Source: Acanthamoeba lenticulata (Eukaryota > Discosea > Longamoebia > Acanthamoebidae). Taken from it: a DNA stretch of 15,611 nucleotides. Positions 9,301 through 15,611 of the stretch are shown here, in pieces. The notes under the pieces are model-generated. The model made no database searches and was not told the origin of the DNA. It saw only the letters and a program-made list of their open reading frames with translations. Numbering within the stretch: the first letter of the stretch is position 1; each line of letters begins with the position of its first letter. Position numbers and translations under genes: made by a program. The stretch lies in contig NAVB01003801.1 in the NCBI GenBank assembly GCA_002179805.1, positions 1-15,611 of the forward strand, read 5' to 3'.

Positions 9301-11969
9301 CGCAGCGAGTGATCGAGCTCACGTGCTCGCCGTCGCAGGTCATCCCGGTGACTGCCGTGAGCATGATGCTCTTCCACGCGGGGACCTCGCTGGCCAGCAC
9401 CACGCCGTCGCGATTGGCAATCTTGACCGCGGCCTCGGCGCTCTGTGTCCAGTAAATCCAGTCCGACAGGGCCGCGGCCTTGTCGCAGTCGGTCGAGATC
9501 TTGGGGATGAGGAACGTGTCGAACAGCACCAGCGGGTAGGCATCAGCGTCCGGGGCTAAAGTTCAAGTGCAGAAGAGAAAGGCGTAAGTCAACTAAAGAA
9601 CGAAGCAAAGAGCGAAGCCGGGGGGGGGGGAGATTACCGTTGCGCATGGGCTTGAAGAGGTCGATGAGGCCGAGGTTGGGGTTGGCCAGCATGGCCGCCC
9701 GGATGGCATCGACCGAGGGCACGACGTACTGGCCGGTGGCCGCGTTGTAGAGGGCGGCCTGGCGCACGCTCTTGGCCGTGGCCAGCTGCCCGCTCGAGAT
9801 AGCGCCAAAGGTGTAGGTCTTGCCGTTGAGCTTGGAGGACATGCCGGACTCGGTCGTGGCCACGTCGGTGCGGTTGACCGTATCCGTGAGCACCGGGTAG
9901 GTCGACGGGTTGTCGACGACGCCCACGGTCACGTTGAAGGGCGAGTAGGCCGCGCTGAGCGTCGAGGTGACCATGCGGGTCAGCGGCGACGCGTCCGAGT
10001 TCACCACGACGTTGATCGTGCGGTTGGGCAGGATCGAGGCAAAGGCCGGGTTGATGGCCAGGATGTCCGCGTGGTTCCACACGGTGATTTCGTTGAGGTA
10101 GATCTTGGCCCAGATCTCCAGCGTCATGTTGAGCGCCCGCGTGTTGAATCGGATCTCGGGGATCTTATCAGAGATAGAAAGATAATGTCAACTCAGGTTG
10201 CATGCACGCAACGAGCGAGCTCAAGACGTACGTTGTAGGCCATGAAAGCGGCGTAGCCGAGCACGGGGACGAGGTCCATGTTATTGGTTAGAGTGCCGAT
10301 CAACTGCGAGCTCGTGGCGCCCGTGGTTACAGCAGCGTAGTCGACCGCCTCTGTACGTTGACAAGACCGCTTTAGTCAAAGAAGCACAGCGGGAGCCTAC
10401 AGAGCCTGGGCGCGTACCCTGCTTCATGTCGACGATGGCGGTGTTCATGTCGGTGGTGAAGTACTTCTGGAGGACCTGGTTGGTCGGGTACAGGCCGGAC
10501 AGGTCCGACAGCGCCGGGCGCGAGGCGCCCTCACCGATGAGGTAGGCCGTGGAGAGCGACTTGTCGCCGTCGCACATGATGGTGCCCAGGGTGTCGATGA
10601 TGCGCTTGCGGTAGGCCACCGTGAGAGGAGACCAGCCGAGGGCGGGCAGGCGGTCGCTCACGCGCTGGTTGGTGAGCAACCAGCTCAGGTACTGCGTCAG
10701 CTCCTGCGCGATCGTACAGTCGGTGTCGTTGCCTTGGGCGTAGATGATCACGGTCGACAAATAAGCGAACGGGTACGAGGCCGAGCCGTTGCCGTTGAAG
10801 AGGTCGATCAGCAGATCACCTGCGGCAGAGAGGAGGGGACATCAGTCTTTCATTGGCCTCGCGGGGCGAGTCGAGCGCTAGCGAGGTACCTGTACCATCT
10901 TGGAGGGCGACCTGGGCGTCCTTCATGGCCGACTGGATCGAGGCCGCACTGAGGGTGACGACGTTGCCGGCTTGGTTGAGCATATTGGCGGTGGTCGTCC
11001 TCACGCTCGACGCCCAGTCGGCGTAGGAAAGGCTGAAGGGCGTCGACTGAGTGCAGTTGATGCGGCCCGTGCTGTTGGTGGCGGCGATGCCGCGGCCGTC
11101 GACCATCGGCGGGAGGGCGCTCAGGTCGCCGTCGGCGGCGGCCAGGGCCGCCTGGAAGGCCGGACTCATGGCGCTGAGGCCGCGCTTGAAGGTGCGCGTA
11201 ATCGACTCGAAGTTGCTGACGCCCCAGCAGAGAATGATGTCCTCATCGGGCAGCGAGATGTTCTGGTTGATGTTCACGAGGGCCTGGTCATTCCATTTGG
11301 TGATGTCGCCGCTCCAGATCTTCCCCAGCGTATCCATGTCCAACACCTGAGGATGGTGATGACGATGAACGTTCGTCTGTAAGCTGAGCGCCAGTTGAGT
11401 AGACGACAATTTTCGGGGGGGGGGGAAGTACGAGAGGAGTCGGAGTGGTGTCGTTAAGGTTGTAGGTGATGGAGATGCCCGAGCCGAAGAGAGGCAGTTG
11501 GAGCATGTCGGAGTCGATGAAGCTCATGTCGACTTGGCTGTCAAAGGCGCCATACTGACTAAAGGCGTAGTTGTAGGCCACCACCACGGTGGTCAGGTTG
11601 GCGGTGCCTCCGTAGGTGACGGTCACCGTGTCCCTGTGGTACTGCACGCGAAAGATTAGTCTTTGCCAAGTTGGGCTTTCTTTCGTAGAGGGGCTCTACC
11701 GAGTAGCTGGTGCCGAAGCTGGACATGGTGCTTGTGAGCGAGAACTCGCCCACACCGTAAAGGGTGACGGCTCCGCTCGCGCCAGCGGTGGATCCTGCGG
11801 GATGATCATTGGTGAAATGAGTGACAAGTTTGAGCTCAGTTGATTTCTTCTTGAGCGAAGAAGAGCAAAAGGATCATGAGGAAGAGGCAGACGAACCCAG
11901 GAAGAGGGCCAGGGGAAGCAGCCACGAAAGGGCAATGAGTGTCGAACAGTATCTCATGGTGATGCTCAT
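6326..11969 (-). CDS. Receptor with two PstS-like ectodomains, EGF-like module, TKL kinase, class III cyclase and second TKL kinase
   Basis: Exons in transcript order are 11969-11897, 11794-11700, 11641-11432, 11346-10896, 10819-10418, 10350-10232, 10163-9638 and 9555-6326, giving 1701 codons plus stop. The start gives a signal peptide (LIALSWLLPLALFLG); a second ATG four codons in is possible. Residues about 30-400 and 412-700 are PstS-like solute-binding domains (LGKIWSGDITKWND; AKIYLNEITVWNH). An EGF-like module spans about 710-739 and the membrane helix 753-782. Kinase 1 is about 799-1064 (K826, D923 of HRDLKSLN, D941 of DFG), the cyclase about 1145-1349, and kinase 2 about 1431-1692 (K1464, D1561 of HRDLKPSN, D1579). 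Both kinases look active. A Ser/Gly-rich linker precedes the cyclase. The likely role is a surface receptor linking an external ligand, perhaps phosphate or another anion, to phosphorylation; the ligand is inference. Confidence 0.92.
9620..9630 (-). repeat. C11 tract just after an intron donor (intron 7)
   Basis: In the coding sense, eleven C residues begin 8 nt from the start of intron 9637-9556. The + strand shows G11. Such runs slip easily in replication and sequencing. A run of the same length lies at nearly the same place in intron 3 of this gene. Confidence 0.9.
11415..11425 (-). repeat. C11 tract just after an intron donor (intron 3)
   Basis: In the coding sense, eleven C residues begin 7 nt from the start of intron 11431-11347. 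This mirrors the tract in intron 7 at 9620-9630. Confidence 0.9.
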
Positions 11970-12850
11970 GATTCAGGAAAGCTGACTTCACCAGGTCGTG
12001 AAGGTGAAGCAGAAGCCAGGAGGCAGGAGGCGAGAGCTGTAGCTCTGGGTAGCTGGTGTGGATGAGAGGCAGTGAAGAAGAAGAAGACGACGAGAGCCAG
12101 GCCTTTTATGCCCCAGTCAGGAACTGGAGGTGCGGTGACACCACCACGTGCATAGCAATGTAAATTGACTACGCGTGAGTCGTAAGGGGCAACCGGTTCC
12201 CGAACTAGGAACCTGCTAGTGACCACCAGCAGGGACGGCCATTGGCTAGCCATATCGGTCAGCAGACATCCTGTGACTGGGGTTCCTCGCCTTGAGATCG
12301 TCCCTGCGTGCTGCTTGGCTTTTTCAGGGTTCGCGTCCACCGTAGAGCCCGGGATAAGCAGGGGCGCACGGCCATTGGCGGGACAAACTCCGTTGCCGTC
12401 GCGACGTGTGGTGTCTCCCTAAACGACGAGCCCAGGAAGAACCTCGTAGGTGACCTGCATTTAGAGTTTACACAAACAAGACACCTGTTTAATAGAGCGC
12501 AAAAAGAAAGCAAGCGCAGAAAGGCCAAAAAGTGAACTCCTGGTACGAGAGGTTTTGTTGACGAGGAAGGGCGAAAGCGCATTTACCTGGTGAAACTAGC
12601 GGACAAGTGTCTGAACCCGCGTATTGCGGCACTCGGCGACCAAGCCAATGGACAAGGTCAGTTTGTCGCCTAGAGCTCTCCCCAGGACAAGAAACCACAG
12701 GAACCCCAACAACTACCAAAGATGTTTGTGTGTCTGTGCATGTGCGGTGTGTCCATGTGTGTACAAGCCTGAGGGGGCGGGCGGAGGTGGGGGAGAGGGA
12801 ACATGTTGGGGCAGGCCTGGCTGCCAGCGATCTCCTGTGAGGGAGGTGAT
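11970..12850. other. Region upstream of the receptor gene, without an accepted gene
   Basis: On the minus strand the stretch just before the receptor ATG (about 11970-12090) is pyrimidine-rich (CTTCTTCTTC and similar), as expected of a leader. Further up are overlapping hairpins at 12191-12233. A 40-codon open stretch on the + strand (12551-12673) has plausible but unproven coding character. A TG-rich run spans about 12721-12765. The last part, next to 12851, is the 3' flank of the IPP-2 gene. No TATA box or tRNA was recognised. Confidence 0.5.
12191..12233. repeat. Two overlapping inverted repeats
   Basis: The palindrome AACCGGTT (12191-12198) runs into a 6-bp stem, GGTTCC (12195-12200) with GGAACC (12208-12213) and a 7-nt loop. 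A second 6-bp stem pairs CCTGCT (12212-12217) with AGCAGG (12228-12233). The stems share bases 12212-12213, so only one can form fully at a time. The element lies about 220-265 bp upstream of the receptor ATG. Confidence 0.6.
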
Positions 12851-13896
12851 TTAAGACCTGAGCGCCTTGGCGGTCCTGGTGTCGTCATCATCCCTCTCCT
12901 TGTCGTCTTCCTCCTCTTCCTCGTCACTGGCATCCGTGCTCTGACTGCACAGGGACACAGACATCAAGCAACGCATTGAAAAGGAGAAATCGCGATCCGA
13001 AATGTCAGCGGTGGTCGTGAGTGTGGGCTCTCCGAGGTGGAGAAAGACAACTCCTGGGCAAAAGAGAAAAGAGCTGACGCTTCTTCCCGTGGAAAGCACG
13101 CACCTTCTTCTAAACTCTTGGAGCTTCTTCCACTCGTTGTAGTGTTGCATGCGCTTCTGCTTGAACTGAGCGTGATTGGGTCCTGAAGGAGGATGGCACC
13201 ACAGGCGTGTGTGAGTCTTGCTGGCAGCTTAAGCGGCGCATGGCGGCGAGCCTCCCAAGCGAGCAGAGCGAAACCTAGCAGGACTCCCCTCAAGTCCGAG
13301 ACAACAGGAAGAGAGGAAGCGGTTCTTACCTTCGCCTTCGTCATCTTCAGTAGTATCGTCGTCGCTGGAGAAGCGCGGCCTGGCGGTTCGTGCGGGCCGC
13401 CGCGCGCTTTCCTCAAGCGCAGTGCTCACTTGATCAAAGTGGGCGCGGGCATCGGCCTCAGTCTTGATGTCTTCCCGATGATTCCTTTTAATGGCCGTGC
13501 TTGAGGTGCGCACCTCCCCGTCGTCATCGGATTTCGATCCCTTCTCTTTCTCCGAGGAAGAGGTGGACTCCTCTTCGTCATCGTCGCCAGAAGAATCATA
13601 TTCTTTGTTGTACGGCGTCGGTGGTTCATCGATCTTCATCGTCGCGCTTTTATTTGACTCGTTGTAGATCAGGTTGTCTTCATCCCAAACAACACCCGAC
13701 TTTCTGCCGTGGCGCACAACACAATTAGACCTGACTGCCGTCTCAAGAATTGCAGGACAAAAAGGACGCACCTGCCATCCTTCTTCCCGCTTTTAAGGAT
13801 GCCGTGCACCTGCTTTTGTTTCTTCTTGGAGGGTGAGGGCGAAGGGGTGCCGTTGTTCGTCTCATCCCCGCTAGGCGTCTTCTTTTCTTCTTCCAT
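12851..13896 (-). CDS. PPP1R2: Protein phosphatase inhibitor 2 (IPP-2)
   Basis: Exons 13896-13772, 13703-13330, 13182-13104 and 12944-12851 join to 223 codons plus stop; human IPP-2 has 205 residues. IPP-2 binds and inhibits the catalytic subunit of protein phosphatase 1. Its three conserved contact regions appear in order: HGILKSG at 31-37, MKIDEPPTPY at 64-73, and QKRMQHYNE at 175-183. T71 in PPTP corresponds to the threonine that GSK3 phosphorylates in animal IPP-2 to relieve inhibition. The middle and the C-terminus are acidic and Ser-rich, as in the family. The last intron (13103-12945, 159 nt) is open in frame, so its exact use is uncertain; a small internal exon is possible. The family assignment is strong. 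Confidence 0.9.
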
Positions 13897-14209
13897 GTTG
13901 CCAATTTACTTTTACGCTGGCCAGCGAATCGATCAGTCTATGTTCCTTTCGTCGACAAGAAGTCACTCTTTGCTTCGTGCCCACGTGTTGTGGTGCAGCC
14001 TCGGCCTCGGGGCTTTCCACCACGACTTGGCTCACCGCTGGCTCTAAGACCTCGACACACAGGCGAATTGGCCAAGGCATGCACAGTTGTGTGCTACAGG
14101 AAGCTTTACTCATCACCCGGTCACCACACGGATCGCATCATGCACGCAGCACCCGGTCACCGGTGTCTGGGCCTCCCAAAGATAAAGAAATGAGAAAGGT
14201 CAGGTTCTT
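13897..14209. other. Intergenic region between the gp78-like gene and the IPP-2 gene
   Basis: Both flanking genes are on the minus strand, so this holds the 3' end of one and the promoter and leader of the other. No coding sequence was accepted. The only structure seen is a 12-bp direct repeat, CACCCGGTCACC, at 14114-14125 and 14150-14161. Confidence 0.5.
14114..14161. repeat. Direct repeat CACCCGGTCACC, two copies 36 bp apart
   Basis: CACCCGGTCACC occurs at 14114-14125 and 14150-14161. The second copy continues to CACCGGTG, a palindrome. Copies spaced 36 bp apart could bind a protein dimer, or may be chance. Confidence 0.7.
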
Positions 14210-14865
14210 TCACTCATCAGCCGAGCTTCGCAACCGCTTCTCTGCTGCTTCAAGAGCTCGTCGCCGCCTGACTTCATTTGATACTTCAGCAGCACCAGAG
14301 TCGATGATCGTCTCTGGAGACGCGCTCGCTGCTTGCACCTCAGGCGCAGCGTCCGTGGAAGGAGAGGGTGATGATGACGATGTCGTGCAAGCCGGCGGGG
14401 ACGGCCCGGTCAGCTTCTCCAGGTATTTCCTGAGTGCAAAACCTGCGTCAGCACGAGGAACCTCAGTGCAGGGACTTCGCGATAAGAGAGCATACTTTCT
14501 AGCTTCTTCGAGCATCTGCTGCTTCCGCAACTGCAGCAGCTGCTGTCGCTCCGCGGCACTCTTGGGGAAGTTGCTCGTGGCGGTATTTACCGCTGGCGTG
14601 GGGACCGTGGCCACCCGAGCGACCGAGGGCGAGGCCGCTCTGACGGACGTCGTCTGCGGCACCGCTCTGCCGGCTACTGCAGGCACGTTGGCCACCTCTG
14701 CCCAATACACGTAAATCACGCTGCTGGCGTGCAAAAGAATCAACACAAAGGCAACGCACCCCCTGCAAAGAGGACATTTTTTAGCCACAGAGCGATACGC
14801 TCGGAGTAGCGAATGGCAATGTAGAGCCCAATCAACAGGGCACCCACAACAACAATCGGCTGCAT
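14210..14865 (-). CDS. Small membrane protein with gp78/Cue1-type E2-binding helix and p97-binding VIM motif
   Basis: Exons 14865-14760, 14697-14496 and 14429-14210 join to 175 codons plus stop. Residues about 3-19 (VVVGALLIGLYIAI) form a single N-terminal membrane anchor, followed by a Pro/Val/Thr-rich linker. Residues 84-109 (AERQQLLQLRKQQMLEEARK, then KYLEKL) resemble the UBE2G2-binding region of gp78/AMFR and the Ubc7-binding region of yeast Cue1. A Ser/Pro-rich stretch follows. Residues 157-170 (RRRRALEAAEKRLR) fit the VCP/p97-interacting motif R-x5-A-A-x2-R, with R158, A164, A165 and R168. No RING or CUE domain is present. Expected place and role: an ER membrane adaptor that could bring an E2 and p97 together in ER-associated degradation. 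The motif matches were made by eye; function is inferred. Confidence 0.8.
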
Positions 14866-15032
14866 TTGGTTTTTGTTTGTTCGTTTCGTTTCGTTTTTCC
14901 AGTTTATTGGGTCCGCTTTTAGTGCCTGGTTTTTTCTTGGCACAGCAAAGTTCGTTGCGGCAGAAGCGGTCGTTGTGGCCCTGAGAGAAGAACACAGCAA
15001 GCAGCGAGCACGAGTGGTCAAATCGGATCAAG
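14866..15032. promoter_or_regulatory. Shared upstream region of divergent genes
   Basis: The gp78-like gene (minus) and the NT-C2 gene (plus) start 167 bp apart, so this must hold both promoters and leaders. Near the minus-strand gene is a T-rich run with repeated CGTTT units (about 14880-14897). No TATA box is evident. Confidence 0.55.
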
Positions 15033-15611
15033 ATGCCAAAGGACGGTAAGAAGGAAAGAAAATCAAAAGGTGGCAAAAAGGAAAAGAAGATCAAAGTCAG
15101 CGTCCTCTACGAGATCACCATCAAAGGTACGGTGGCCAACGCCAAGATTGCGAGGGGTGGCAGCTGACCTCGGACCAACCTTAGGTATTGATAAATTGGC
15201 ACGCGATGACAACGGCAACAAAATGTATATTCAGTACAAGAGAGGCAAAAAGTCAGCCAACCATGGCAAGACCAAAGAGGTTCAATGACAGACCTTTGTT
15301 GTTTTTATTACCATTTTCTTATTTATCATAAAATTTATAATTATTCTTGTTTTATCTCAGGCGGTGATTCAGTACAACTTTGTCCAATGGGACGAAAAGC
15401 TCAATATCAAGAGCACGCTGCTTCAGACGCCGTCGACGGGAGTCTTTGACCCCAAGACCATCGACTTTCACGTTATCCAGGTAGAGCCTTGCGGTCGCAG
15501 ACTGTGGTTGACGCTGTTTATCTAACTCACGCACGGTTATACGTGTGGCAACGATGACCAGTTGGCTGCCCCAAAGTTTAGCAAGAAGAACGAGCTGGCG
15601 GTGCTGACCAT
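15033..15611 (+). CDS. NT-C2 (EEIG1/EHBP1-type N-terminal C2) domain protein, 3' end outside the window
   Basis: Exons are 15033-15126, 15185-15279, 15361-15480 and 15562 to the window end. About 119 residues are visible. The start is a lysine-rich tail (PKDGKKERKSKGGKKEKK). Then comes the pattern of the NT-C2 domain: KVSVLYEITIKGI as first strand, MYIQYKRGKKSANHGKT, VIQYNFVQWDEKLNIKSTL, and GVFDPKTIDFHVIQ. NT-C2 domains occur at the start of proteins linking membranes, endosomes and actin, such as EHBP1, and in plant organelle-movement proteins. The basic tail could strengthen membrane contact (inference). Partner domains lie beyond the window, so the full protein cannot be named. All four visible exons keep frame across GT..AG introns of 58-81 nt. 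Confidence 0.75.

Noticed and set aside
7907..9559. Long open frame on the + strand, about 550 codons
   Set aside because: Also antisense to the receptor exon, which has clear kinase and EGF-like motifs on the minus strand. A shadow of strong third-position GC bias.
12191..12250. Possible tRNA, suggested by GGTTCC stems
   Set aside because: No acceptor stem, anticodon arm or conserved B box (GGTTCGANNCC) can be laid out at tRNA spacing.
12543..12552. GTACGAGAGG, matching the sarcin-ricin loop core of large-subunit rRNA
   Set aside because: The match stops after about ten bases. Sequence on both sides does not resemble 28S rRNA.
14210..15094. 294-codon minus-strand frame read as one unspliced protein
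   Set aside because: The frame crosses two introns and begins upstream in low-complexity sequence. Splicing to the ATG at 14865 gives a membrane anchor and restores the EEARKKYLEK helix.

Overview
The window looks like nuclear DNA of a free-living amoebozoan, most likely Acanthamoeba or a close relative. This is judged from gene style, not from a database match. Genes are tightly packed on both strands. Protein-coding exons are GC-rich. Most introns are short (about 57-160 bp) GT..AG introns, many starting gtacg, and either AT-rich or made of TG/CA repeats. There is a receptor that joins a bacterial-type solute-binding ectodomain to two TKL kinases and a class III cyclase, a style known from Acanthamoeba. 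No bacterial operon, tRNA, rRNA, CRISPR array or intact transposon was recognised.

Layout. (1) 28-3529, +: the 3' part of a gene for three tandem purine nucleoside phosphorylase (PNP) domains. Domain 1 keeps the active site; domains 2 and 3 have lost it. (2) 3658-5703, +: a complete seven-exon gene joining an F-box, an arrestin-like fold and the C-terminal tail of the DUF885 family. (3) 5831-6058, +: a broken ankyrin-repeat remnant. (4) 6326-11969, -: a complete eight-exon gene of 1701 codons for a receptor with a signal peptide, two PstS-like binding domains, an EGF-like module, one membrane span, kinase, cyclase and kinase. (5) 11970-12850: leader and upstream DNA of the receptor, hairpins, and a TG-rich stretch. 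(6) 12851-13896, -: protein phosphatase inhibitor 2 (IPP-2), four exons. (7) 14210-14865, -: a 175-residue membrane protein with an E2-binding helix like gp78/Cue1 and a p97-binding VIM motif, but no RING or CUE domain. (8) 15033 to the window end, +: start of an NT-C2 domain protein, divergent from gene 7.

The genes do not form one pathway. Common themes are ubiquitin-linked degradation (the F-box/arrestin gene and the gp78-like adaptor) and phosphorylation control (receptor kinase, IPP-2). The strongest candidates for something undescribed are the three-domain PNP with complementary degeneration, the F-box/arrestin/DUF885-tail chimera, and the minimal ER-degradation adaptor. Exon borders were inferred by hand from splice signals, reading frame and remembered family patterns. 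In every complete gene the joined exons give an uninterrupted reading frame.
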